Positions 34,156 to 44,866 of a stretch of 64,000 bases of DNA are shown piece after piece. The notes beneath the pieces were generated by a model that saw only the letters and a program-made list of their open reading frames with translations, had not been told where the DNA came from and ran no database searches. This stretch comes from Apiosordaria backusii (Eukaryota > Ascomycota > Sordariomycetes > Sordariales > Lasiosphaeriaceae): positions 1,426,001 through 1,490,000 of the forward strand of contig JAUKTV010000005.1 in NCBI GenBank assembly GCA_030549205.1, read 5' to 3'. The stretch's first letter is position 1. Each line of letters starts with the position of its first letter. A program made the translations under genes and the position numbers.

Positions 34156-34668
34156 TCATACGGACTTTGATCGGGTCCTACTAGCCCGGTACCGTATCCC
34201 ACCCTCCAACTCCCGTACTCGCTCCTCGAGTAAATTTTCCAAGGCGGTCGGAGCAATCCTTGGCGTGAATTCGGCGTCGTTTACATGAATTTGGTTTCTC
34301 AGCCGTGTTTTGAGTCTCCAAATCTCCTCCCGGTGATCCTCGCATAGATACGTAAGCTCCCAGTTTAGAGATACTTCTTGGGCAAGTCTCTGCTCCAACT
34401 TCTTGATTTTGGTTCCGAGTTCCCGAACCCTGTTTTGCAGGCTAACCTCGAGCGATGTTGCGGGTATTTGGTTTGGGTTTCGGGGGTCGCTAAGGGGCAC
34501 GCTATCTCTGAGCTGCGCTTTAAGTCTGCGGACTTCATCGGCCAAGTCGTTGCACCGATACTCTAGCTCCCACTTCTTGGAGGTATTTTCCTTTGTTATT
34601 ATCTCCAGCCGCGATACTCGCTCCAGTGCTAGACGAGCCTGTGGGTTGAGTTGGGCGTTTGCGTCCAT
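34156..34668 (-). CDS. coiled-coil protein with an internal duplication, 170 residues
   Basis: Single frame from the ATG at 34668. The protein is nearly all charged helix with strong heptad character. It contains two copies of a module of about 55-60 residues. Both copies share, in order, WEL-x-Y-x-C-x-D, an E-[VI]-x-RLK-x2-LR core, a loop with D and P, I-x-[AP]-T-x-LE, and RVREL-x3-I. The copies start near residues 32 and 101. It starts divergently from the SesB-NACHT gene with 565 bases between start codons. Function unknown; the basic Arg/Ser tail (RASRTRSKS) could bind nucleic acid or membrane. Confidence 0.6.
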   Translation of the reverse strand: MDANAQLNPQARLALERVSRLEIITKENTSKKWELEYRCNDLADEVRRLKAQLRDSVPLSDPRNPNQIPATSLEVSLQNRVRELGTKIKKLEQRLAQEVSLNWELTYLCEDHREEIWRLKTRLRNQIHVNDAEFTPRIAPTALENLLEERVRELEGGIRYRASRTRSKSV

Positions 34669-35233
34669 GACGATGTGTTTGTCGATGTGATGTACCTTGG
34701 GATGGAGCTGTCAAGTTTGAGTTGGCACGTTGGCAAGGTGCAGAGTTGAAATCGGAGTACATGGAGAGCTGGTGATGTATTTCCCGCACCTTGGAACTGT
34801 GACGTCGCTCTTCAGGTACACGAAAAAGTTTTTCTATGCCACATGAGACTTGACAATCTTTCTGCCTTAACCTAGTCATGTGCTTACTAAAGTCGGCGCA
34901 GCGAACCGGCAGGGGCCGTTCCGATGTCGAGCATTGGGTTGGGCACCAGTGAACACAACAACCCAATCCTCACGGCGCCAAGTGCCTTGACAGATACCCC
35001 ACCCCCCCCACTGTGCATGCCATCCCCACCAGGTCTTGGGGTAACCTGGTATCCAGTAAGAAGGCTTCCCATGAGCCTCACTGTGATGAGTCGATGTGAG
35101 AAGCGACCGTTTCACTTAACTTGCACGGAATGATGCAGAAAAATGGGTTCACCATGGTGACCATGCCCATCAAGCTGCTGGTACCCCCGAACTTAGCCCC
35201 ATAATTCCCGAACTCCACAATTCCGATTTCACC
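34669..35233. promoter_or_regulatory. bidirectional promoter region, coiled-coil gene / SesB-NACHT gene
   Basis: 565 bases between divergent start codons. A C-run lies near 35000-35009. No gene seen. Confidence 0.5.
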
Positions 35234-38200
35234 ATGGAGACTTTGAAGAGATTCGGGCCTTCAGTGAACAGACTTGGGGGCGATACGAGTTGTATCGACG
35301 ATGGCGATGACATCTCGTCTATCAGGATCCTTCATCCCAAGAATGAACCCACAGCCAAGGTGCAGGCCGAGTAAGTCTCCAAAGAACAGCCTGAGAGTCT
35401 GAGACATGAAAAGCTTTTCCGTGGCTGGTGCTAAGATAAGCAACAGTGTCGTTCTTGTTCCCGGGCTTGGTGGACACTTCATCAGGACCTGGCAGGGGGA
35501 GGACAGAACTGTATGGCCTCGCGATCTTTTACCTGGGCATATTTCGGAGATCAGGGTCTTGTCATTTCGATACAACACATCACTCAATGGCACCATGAGC
35601 AGGCTTGGAATAGAAGAGCATGCGAATGACTTGTTGACTTGGCTGTACAATAATCGAGAGGACGATCAACCCGCCACACTGCGCCCAATAATCTTTGTCG
35701 GCCACAGCTTGGGAGGGATGGTGATCAAGAGGGCATTGTACATGGCTGCATTTACCAAGCAGAGGTTCAGGGGCTTGCGGCATGCATGTCGGGGTGTTGT
35801 ATGTTCCGTGTTTCTGTCGTTCGACCTCGACCGTTTCGAGAGTGATTGGAGCTGATGGAGTCTTAGATGTTCTTTGCAACCCCCCACCTTGGCCTTGACA
35901 GTGCAATGTGGAAGGACTTTGCCCGATTTGTTCTCCAACACGATGCCCCAGTCAGAGGAGCATTACCAACCCGATCCATGGTGCAGGAGCTCGAAGCCAA
36001 TAGCGAAACTCTTCTGGAGATCACAGAAGACTTCAAGTCTCTGTATCCATACCTGGCATTCGTTACTTTCATTGAAGGAGAACCAATGCCGGAGTTGAAA
36101 AAAGTGGTATGTACCTTACCCTATTTACCTACCTTACCTACCTACCTTACCTACCTTACCTTTGCCACCAACGACCCAAGACTTGAACTTGGCCTTTTCT
36201 GATGAATCTACTAGCTTGTCAACGGTGTGTTCGGGAAGATGCATGACGGCCATGAGAAACACGAAATGCTCTCAGGCAATCACCTCACGATCTGCCGATT
36301 CACCCGGATGGAAACCGAGGCGTTTCACTCCGTCTGGAAGGGAGTCGAATTCCTCAAGGAGGATAAGCCAAATGCTCTGGGTATGCTTCCAATAACAAAT
36401 CAGATAGAATCCATTATCTCGCGACAGAAGGATGCTAATAAAGCATGGTGCGTGCTTACAGACGCAGCCGGGTATCCAGCCAAGAGAGCTCTGTACTCAC
36501 TGTCCTCTGACAAATTCCACGCTTATTTTCTCGAGCGACCACAGACGCATGGAACTGGCAACTGGATACTAGAACGACGCGAATTCAAGAAATGGCTCCG
36601 CGGAAAGCCTGGGAAGGAGAGGCTTTGGATTTATGGTCGAGAGGGTTGTGGTAAAAGTTTCCTGACCAAGCACATTATCACCGACATCATCCCGACTGAG
36701 GCCAAACAGGAGGTGATTCATTGCTTCCTCAGTAACATGTATTCATCTAGAAACAACATTCAGCCACTTCTACAATCCACCTTGCATCAGGCATTGCGAC
36801 TCCAGCCCCAATTCATCAATGAATTCCTCCAGTCAACGTTCGACAAAGCGCAAGCACGCGAGAAACAGAACGAAGCCGTTTGGACAACTGAAAAGCTGGT
36901 AGCTCTGTGGCCCGAAACAATGGCCAAAGTGATCACGAAACATCAGAATCCTCTGACACTCATTGTTGATGGGCTAGATGAGATCGAGCCCAACGACCAG
37001 GAGACCTTTTTCCAATGTCTCGAGGATCTCAGCAAAAGGCTCATCCAGGTACAAAAATTGAGGTTGTTGCTTGTTTCTCAACATCACTCAACAATCCAGA
37101 GACACACCGAGAGCTTGGAGTTTGACACCTACTCCATCCAGTCACAAGATATAGAGGCGGACGTCACCAGCAGCATCGATAGCCGTCTCAACCACTTATT
37201 CAACACGATAGTGCCAGGTGACGAGGAGCTAAAGAATACGGTTATGAGGGATATAAAGGGAAACATGGATAATGACCGATATCTTCGGGCGATTTTGAGA
37301 AGTGAAGAGCTGAGACGGACACGCATTAATGATCAATCTGACATCTTCGAAGTCTTGAAAAGAACGCCAGATGACACAGAGGATCTTTGCCATCACATTG
37401 TAGGCCGTATGCTTAGCAGCCACGATCAACAGACGTCTCACTTCATCAGACAAGTGCTCACTTGGGCTGCCTTTCAAGAGGACGCACTCAGTATCACGGA
37501 ACTCAACACTGCGCTGGCGGTGGCGAAGGCGATGCGAACTTGTCCTGGACAAACTATCACAGAGAAACAGCTAGCCGATTGCCTCGACGAAAATCTCAAG
37601 GCCAAAGTCGATTTCTACTGCGGACCCCTTGTCAATCTTTCTGATGGACGCCTTTCGCCTCTTCATCAAAGTGTCAAAACTCATATCGCGGCCCACCTTG
37701 AGGATGATCCTGGGGGAGGTACTACCCCACAAGGACTGCTTGCAAGCACTTGCACAATGTACCTCAGCATGGCAGAGGCGAAACCACCTTCCAAAGGCGA
37801 GGTTGAGACCACTTGGGAGTCTAGAGTCCGAAAGACAATGAAGGAGCGCCCATTCATGCGTTACGCGTCGCTCTATTGGCACAAACACCTTCAGAAAGCC
37901 GGGGATGGCATCGACTCAGACACCCAACAACGGAAAGAAACACTCACCCAGGCAGGCAGTGAGCAGGCCAAGTCTTGGACCGAAGCGTGGTGGTTCATGG
38001 CAAGGGGATCGGCACAGGAATTCCCCGACGAAGACCTTCGTCTGGCGGACAAGATCGTGAACCGCCTGCCCGACGACCAAGACGGTGGGGACGTCCAATG
38101 CATTGGACGCCTCGCAAGTAACAGCGGTGTGTCTTCAACTCGAAACCGACCAGTCCGGCGCCAACCTCGTACACCAAATGGGGCCACCCCTCAGAAACAG

Positions 38201-38632
38201 AACGCATTTGGGCAAACAGAAAAGGGAGCTTTCATGACAGATGACGTCTCAGAAACCTCAGTACCGATAATTCTGACGATTATTGAGACGGAGTTCATTG
38301 AGGTTGAGAAAGAGGTTGTCAAGGGAGTTCCAGTCGAGAAAGAGGTTGAAAAGGAGGTTGTGAAGGAAGTTGTAAAGGAGGTTGTCAAAGAGGTTACAGT
38401 TGTCAAAGAGATTGAGGTAGAAGTTGTGAGAGAAGTCGAGAGGCAAGTTGTGAGGGAGCTTGTAAAACCGGAAGTGCAAATGGTCGACAGAATAGAATAC
38501 GTTGCGGTAGTCGGTAAGAAGGAGAAGAAACAGCGCTTGGGTTACTTCAAAAATCTTAAGAAGGCTATGGGAGGTGTTGGTACGTCGAAGTCATTTTCCC
38601 AACCCTTTCCGTCCAAGATAGGTAGCAGCTAA
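35234..38632 (+). CDS. NLR-like STAND protein: SesB hydrolase + NACHT-like NTPase + Lys/Glu/Val repeat tail
   Basis: Exons 35234..35370, 35447..35798, 35867..36106 and 36215..38632 give 1048 residues. The N-terminal 270 residues are a SesB-type alpha/beta hydrolase: DVVLVPGLGGHF, then the nucleophile elbow FVGHSLGGM (Ser about 133), MFFATPHLG, and the family His in GNHLTICRF. A P-loop GREGCGKS (about 384-391) and a Walker-B-like segment LTLIVDGLDEIE (about 490-500) define a NACHT-like NTPase. About 250 helical residues follow (an LSPLHQSVKTHI segment resembles the winged-helix/STAND arm). Instead of WD, ankyrin or TPR repeats the end has an unusual stretch of roughly 80 residues of KEVV/EVEK-type repeats (about 920-1000) and a basic tail. 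Fungal NLRs of this class trigger cell death or non-self responses; the role here is inferred. Confidence 0.85.
36107..36214 (+). repeat. TACC/TTACC tandem tract inside an NLR intron
   Basis: The third intron of the SesB-NACHT gene (GTATGT...CTAG) carries consecutive CTACCTTACC units at about 36121-36161. The array accounts for much of the intron and is likely length-variable. Reading through it gives a stop, so correct splicing is needed to reach the NTPase. Confidence 0.75.
38300..38480 (+). repeat. degenerate AAGGAGGTTGT-type coding repeat
   Basis: Nine- to twelve-base units (GAGGTTGTGAAG, GAAGTTGTAAAG, GAGGTTGTCAAA and variants) repeat in frame and encode the Val-Lys-Glu-Val tail of the NLR. 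Confidence 0.85.
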
Positions 38633-38849
38633 CCAACATATCACAGTGAAAGCAGTGAAGGGGAAGGAACAGGTCGACTAAGACTAAGGTTTAATATTCT
38701 ATTGATGTCTTGTCTCTACATCTACAGCAATGCCGATAGATTCATCAAAGCTTATGTCCCCAACTCTCCGACCACTCTTTGCTGCTGGAAATCACATCAA
38801 GCCTTGGATCCTGGAGAATCAAGTCCACAGGGCCTCAGTCATTTCGTAT

Positions 38850-40276
38850 TTAACGAGCTACCAAGGTCGGCTTTGTGCGGAGACGACCAGCGACACGTTT
38901 AAAGATATTTGGTCTCCGCGTTCCCTGTCCAGAGCCATTTCGTCCGGCAGAAGTCTCCTCGCTTGCTCTCCAAGGAATTTCTTCCGCTTCCATGGCCGGA
39001 GCTCCCTCGATCTGCTTTGGAGCGCGGGGTTCAATGCCTCTCACAGAGTCATCCCCAACCTCTTGAACACGACTGATTTCTAGGCTCCCCCCATCTCCGC
39101 TGTCGACCATCTGAGACCTCTGATGATTGTGCACCTGCCCAACCGAACCATCGCCAAGCACAGTTTGCCTCTCGTACTCTGTCACTCTGACCCTTTCCGT
39201 GACAGCAGAAAAAGACTGCTGCATTCCAATACCAGGGATGCGTCTCTGAACCTTCGATGCCTCGCCAGCCTGTATCTGTTGGGAAAGTATCATTTCCCCA
39301 AGTTCACTACTTCCCCTATCAACCCGAATCTGTCTCACCTGCTCTCCGAGTGCCGCCCCGACATGCTTCAACAGCTCCTGCAGTGTTTGATCGTCTTTGT
39401 CTGCAAATCGACACATGTTGACGTGATGAGCTTCAGCCGGCAAAGAAACTTCATCCGCACCACTCATCATTCTTGTGCTCGTTTGGTCGACGATACACTT
39501 TTTTGTTCCTGGCCAGACCACAGTCTCATACCATGTCACAATGAGATAGTGCGCCGTGAGCTCGACAAAGTCATCGCACATCTTGCCCAGCTTGGGTGCA
39601 GAGGTGGTGATCGCGTCGACAAGGGGTGCCACTGCGCCCCTGCGGGACCTGGGACTGGGGGATAGGGCAGAGTAATCTTCTGCGATGCGTTTCCAGTCCT
39701 TTTTGTTTGCTCCGGAGTGGGGGGTGCCAAAGAAGAACTGGAAATGTCAGCAATCACTGTGGTTGATTGGAGCAAAGCGATAGGGGGAATGCACTTACCA
39801 CGGCTTTCGTAGCAGAGCCAATGTTGCAAAACTGGGGTTCAGCGCGGGCGAAACACAATGCTTGTTTGGCTATCAGCCCGCCTAGGCAGTGTGCCACGAA
39901 GATTATGGGGCGTTGGGGGTCGGAGTCACGACGCGTATCAAGGTTGGAAAGGATGGATCTAGCCATGTCTCGGATGTTGGCGGCTGAGTTGTTGAGATAG
40001 ATGTCACCGTTATAACCGTAGGACAGGACTCTGGTGTTGGGCCGGGCATCTGGCAAAAATTCTTGCGGCCAGAGCTTTTTGGTGTCCTGATGACGCCATG
40101 TCTCGATTGGATCGCCGTTGAGACCGTGAATGAGGACAAGACTGATGTCGATGGGGTCAGCATAATCTGCATGTGCTGTGGGGAGGACCAATACTTAAAC
40201 ACACGTACTCAAGGTCAGGGGCACAGTTCTTCGGAGTGTACAGTTCCTTGATAAGCATTCGTTTGGGCTGGGCCAT
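38850..40276 (-). CDS. SesB-type hydrolase with Cys nucleophile and C-terminal HET-s-like repeat pair
   Basis: Exons complement(38850..39737, 39799..40141, 40209..40276) give 432 residues. The start at 40276 (MAQPKRMLIKEL) is set by analogy with the two paralogues: all three have a short first exon ending in GA, a phase-2 intron, and a second exon that completes an Asp followed by the first beta-strand (here LVLIHGLNGD). The elbow reads VAHCLGG: Cys about 108 replaces Ser, and Ala replaces Gly. FFFGTPHSG and the His of EAHHVNMCRF are kept. After the hydrolase the last 110 residues hold two segments R-x4-G-D-x-S-V, starting at Arg 327 and Arg 360, 33 residues apart, like the paired arms of the HET-s prion-forming region. 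This gene converges on the NLR gene with 217 bases between stops. Confidence 0.78.
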
Positions 40277-41164
40277 TGCTATTGTTGGGAAGAGCCAGAC
40301 GAAAGCCTTGGAGGTCTTTGAGAGAGAATGTAGGATGGGGTGAAATGAAGTGAAGGTCAGGTGTGGCTGTTATCTCTAATGATGTCTTGTTGAAGGAACT
40401 GATTGTGTCGAACACTGGATGAAACGACTTTGGTGGTTTAATATCTAATCGCATTCCGTGTTTGATGACCGAACTTCAGAGAACTGTACTCCTACGAAAA
40501 TATCACAGCTACTTTTGCCAGCTGTAAGGCTACAAAGAAGATGTGGAGCCAAATACTCAGCCAACTCATCGACTGCCCTAAGGAATTGTCGCGGCAAGTT
40601 CGGGCTGCTATAAGTTATTTCTGTCCCCACCATGTTGACTTGTTCGGCCCTGCGCAGTCGCAAAAGGGTAGCGTGACCACCTCTGCCAAGCAAAAGGATG
40701 GTCCAGCTGTTCCCTCGTCGAATCAAATCCAAGATAGGTAGACATCACTGCCTGATACCTGCCCGACTTGTGGTCTTGCATCCTGAAAGTTGCTGCGTAT
40801 GTCTACCGTAGGCGGGTCATTACATGTATGTGGCTGGCATCTCGAAAATACTTAGATGACAAGTAGAGGTACAAGGCAGTAACCTAAAACAGTGAATTTG
40901 AACTCAACCACTCACTGTTTATAGAACCTAGAGCTCTGTTGTCATGAAATGGGTGCCCGACGGAAGGGTGAGGGCGAAGAAAACCCACCACGCCGATTGA
41001 CACAAACATATACCTGTCGATGTTGTTGAAATCCTGATTCGATCAATGCCTTCCACATTCCAGGCATAATACCCCTTTCTCTTCTACTTTGCTTCATGAT
41101 TCCGTGCTACCAGGTACCTTTCACAATCCAACGCGTCTTCACTTTGAGCACTACCTAGGTAATC
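40277..41164. promoter_or_regulatory. bidirectional promoter region between two SesB genes
   Basis: 888 bases between divergent start codons at 40276 (minus) and 41165 (plus). It includes a TACCTAGGTA element at about 41153-41162. No gene seen; the frames at 40445-40741 lack support. Confidence 0.5.
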
Positions 41165-42212
41165 ATGGGAGACAACTCACAACAATCGGGATCCATCCAC
41201 ATCCTACACACCCCTGAGAATATCCCTACTGAGCTTGAGTAAGTTTTGACCGCCTCTGCCAGCGTGCAATGGCACTGACTTTCATGACTGTAAGCATCAT
41301 TGCTGTTCATGGCCTAAACGGGCACTATCTTGACACATGGACTCACACTGGCGCGCCAACTAAACCCACAAGTCGCTGGGGTAAATTACTTGGAAAACAT
41401 GAAGGCGCCAGTAACCAAGACACAGTGTGGTTGCGTGATCTGCTGCCCCAGAAATTACCAAACGCTCGCGTCATGACGTTCGAATATGACTCATCGGTCT
41501 TTGGCAATAAATCAGCCTTTGGGGTGGAAGAGAACGCCCAGTCACTTCTTCGAGAGCTGAGAGATGTGCGAGAAGAGGTATGCAAGTCCTTGGTGAGGAC
41601 AACTTTACACATTAGGTACTGACACCATGTCGCAGGGAGGAGAAGGACGCTCGATTGTCTTGATCGGCCATAGTCTAGGTGGCATTGTCATTAAGCAGGC
41701 AATAGCCACAGCCAACCAGAATCGACGACGTGCTTCTTGGTACGCTGACATAGCGGACTCTACCAAGGGGATAGTCAGTAGCCCATATCCTATTCTCACC
41801 GGTCCGTACTAACAGAGGACAGGTCTTCTTCGGAACCCCCCACCGTGGCGCCGACAAGACAAAGTGGCTCGGGCTTGTGTCTGGCATTGTCCAAACGGCC
41901 ACCAACCAGCCCAAGTCGAAATTTATCAATGTTCTGGAGACCCATTCAGCAGATTTGCTGGAGTTCTCCGAGGACTTCAAGCCTTATGTCAACAAATATG
42001 CAATTGTGAGCTTCTACGAGGAGCGCCCACACCGCATCTTGGGTAGCTTGGTTGTGGAGAAGATGTCTGCTGTGTTGTGGCTTGCGCACGAGGAGGCGGT
42101 CAAGATTGGTGGTGATCATTCGAGCATGTGCAAGTTTGGGAAGAATGATACAAGGTTTGACCTTGCTTGGAGGGCTATCAGACGGGCTTCCAAGGGAAGG
42201 GTTGGAGTTTGA
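41165..42212 (+). CDS. stand-alone SesB-type alpha/beta hydrolase, 294 residues
   Basis: Exons 41165..41238, 41295..41577, 41636..41773 and 41823..42212. All introns have canonical borders and lie in 49-58 base gaps. The short first exon ends in GA and the next begins C, giving Asp then IIAVHGLNG, the same phase-2 junction as in the two neighbours. The nucleophile elbow is LIGHSLGGI (Ser about 132), VFFGTPHRGADK is the conserved second motif, and GGDHSSMCKF carries the catalytic His. The chain ends soon after the fold (KGRVGV), with no NTPase and no extra tail. It is thus the catalytic-module-only paralogue of the group. Relatives act in fungi as N-terminal effector domains of NLRs or as solo proteins. 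Substrate unknown. Confidence 0.85.
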
Positions 42213-42435
42213 AGGTCATAGAGATGCTTGATGCTTGAGGTGTCGAGATCTGAACCAGGAGTATATCTCGACATGTTGACACGTGTTCAGGGGTAGTGTA
42301 AGGGGACTCAGGGGTACCATGAAACTCCAGTCGGTTGTAGGTCATGATCAAACATACAACTGCCGCCTTTATGTCTGTAACTCGAATTGAATAAGACTTG
42401 AAAAGACACTTGACTATCATGATAGGTAGCCCCTT

Positions 42436-43516
42436 TCACCTGTCATTTGGCAGGCCTAGGCGGGTCAGCAGCTCAGCAGGGCCTTGATCTGTCCACTTCT
42501 TCACTCTCTCCTCTTCTGAAACCCACACCATGCCCAAGTATCCCGCAGCATTGGCGTCCGCCCCGTTGATCCCAGCCTTCGTCCTCGGGATCACCACAAG
42601 CCACTCCCGCGAGAGAATAACATTGTGTGGAACTATCGTGGTCAGATCGGTTCCAGACGGCCCGTTGGGAACATGACCAGCATCTGTCAGTGCTCGGTGC
42701 GTATTACATGTAAACTCGAGGTACTTTGTCCAGGCGGTTTGTTCCCGTGAGGCCTCGTTCAACTGCCCATCAATATCATGTTGGTAATACTTGAACGGAA
42801 TGCGCTTTCGATCTCGGTGCTTTGAGACTGAGTCCGGCCACAGTCCTAAGTCGACCTCCTCCGGAGCAGCAAACACCTGCATGTGCTTGTGCAACCTGCT
42901 GCATCCGCTATCGATCCCACAGTTGAATGTGCCCAGATATCGCCTTGCGCCCGGCTTCTTCGCTTCCCAATCCTTGTTCAACACCGCCAAGACACCCCAT
43001 AGAGTGCGAAAATCGCCTACGTCCAGGCTCTCATGCTGTCGCCGGTGGCCATTCTGCGTCAGGAGCAAGTAATGGGGACGGGCAGCGCAAAACTTGTTGA
43101 AAATCATGTAGTGTGCGGGGCCAACATCAGCACTGGAGTTGCGAATTTCGAAACCAGTGAGACTAATATCGCTTCCTGGCAGGTATTTGGGTGTTTTTGG
43201 CCGCGCGATCGTCGACTCGGATGAGCCATTGGAGCCATTGATCGGAGATAGGATAGGTGGATCGCCAGAGCTGGAAACGTCGGGTTTAGATGCGTGTCCT
43301 GCGAAAATGCGAAATTCGAACTGAAGGCAGTGGTGGTCAATGACTCATCCTAATGCTGTAGCTTGACGATTGACGTACCGGGAAGCCACTGTAGGTCTCT
43401 CTGACGACTCGATGGTCGTCGTTGTAGACTACGACTCCGTCTTTGACTCGCTGATCGAATTCCTCCAGAAGAGCACGCTCGTCAAGATCAAGATGAGCGG
43501 GATCTGGATAGTCCAT
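42436..43516 (-). CDS. Ap4A phosphorylase / ATP adenylyltransferase-like protein
   Basis: Exons complement(42436..43320, 43379..43516), 340 residues. The start at 43516 (MDYPDPAHLDLDERALLEEF) leads to the N-terminal domain. A 58-base intron (GTACGT...CAG) joins FPVxF-type sequence (SGFP then FEFRIF). The HIT-superfamily core includes HYMIFNKF, FNCGIDSGCSRLHKHMQVF with the H-x-H-x-Q-like active-site region (LHKHMQV), and NVILSREWLVVIPRTK. This is the layout of yeast Apa1/Apa2, which cleaves diadenosine tetraphosphate with phosphate to ADP and ATP. Length agrees with the family. It converges on the stand-alone SesB gene with 223 bases between stops. No relation in function to the SesB genes is implied. 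Confidence 0.85.
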
Positions 43517-44866
43517 TGTTGGGGATCAGTCAGGTACTCATGACGAGAGACAGAAATGTGAATTGTTTCGGTTGGATGAAGTTGGTGGCTCACACGGTGG
43601 CGTCAGCTTTCCCAAGAAACTGCCCAAGTGGGTCCGTTGGTTGGTTGCTAGTCCACCAATCGTCGCTTGGGGTGGCTGGCCGCCATCTCTCACGAAGGCT
43701 CCACTGCAAGAACATTCATGGGGGGGTGGTTGTCTTCATCAGTCTTGTCTCTGGTTTTCTATTTGGTCTCCCTCAGGTTTGGTTTCTTCGGTCATAGCCA
43801 CCGCAGCCCGGATGCTCCGGATCGAGCTATCTTGGATGATCGAGCCTGCATACATACATACGATACATCCTGGGGTCATTAGTTCTGAGGGGAAATGGGC
43901 CGCCACCGGCGTAGTCGAACGGCAGGAAGAGCTGTAACATGACCTTTTGGGGTTTCTTCACTACAAATCGCTCAGGTTACACTTTTGATGATGGTGGTAG
44001 AAAAACATACAACAAAACAATCAAGGAGATGCCGAGAATGCGGATGTTCATGGCGTAAGCATCAATGTGAGCAGCCTGGGCAATCCTGATGTCATCCTCC
44101 CACTGAGCATGAGTCCAGGAAGCTGCGTTCTCAACCTGTGCGCGAGCTCAGCTGCCGTACATGTAAGGTACCTAGGCAAGGTAGGTAAGGTAGTGACAGG
44201 GTTGGGAAGTTCCTCCCATGAAATGGACAAACACAGCCTTGGTTTGGACTTGGGGGAGCAGGTGCAACAGCACCGCCAACAAGAAGGACCACATCATCAC
44301 GGGAGGCCTGTATCTGCAGAGCGTCGAGCCTCGTGTGGATGAGAATCATGAGATCTGATGGAAGTGGCAGTAGTGAGCGTGGCATGTAAGGTGCCTTATG
44401 TACGATTCTCCCCCCCCTATAGGAACATGAAATCCGGGTCAGCGGCAAACCCATTTGATGGCCCAGCCTTCCCCTGCACCGTGAATCTCAGTCAGATGGT
44501 CATCCAGGCCGCTGCTGCCGCCGATACCGCTGCGCGCTCGACAAGCATTTCCAATACCTAGGTAATACGACAGTAATACCGCATCATCTCACGCTATCTC
44601 AAACATGCAGTGAGAACAGAATGAAAGAAATGATAGGTAGGAACCGCCGCCGAGAGTTCAATGTCCGGGACGGGGCAGTCATGGTCGTGAGGGAAGTAGA
44701 AGGGGAAGCGGGATGCCGACACCCATCTGCCTTTAACAATGCCCTCGAGCTAGGCAAGGCTCCTTAGACGCTTGAGTTCCCCTTCCCGCACCAGTTATGC
44801 TTTTCGCGCCGTGCTTTCTTCCCTGGCGCTCCTTATCCAAATCGAAATACCTACCAGACACTCGCC
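43517..44866. other. intergenic, no intact gene
   Basis: 1.35 kb with no supported frame. A dense GGTACCTAGGCAAGGTAGGTAAGG element cluster is at about 44166-44192. The first part is the promoter of the Apa1/2-like gene. Confidence 0.5.
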
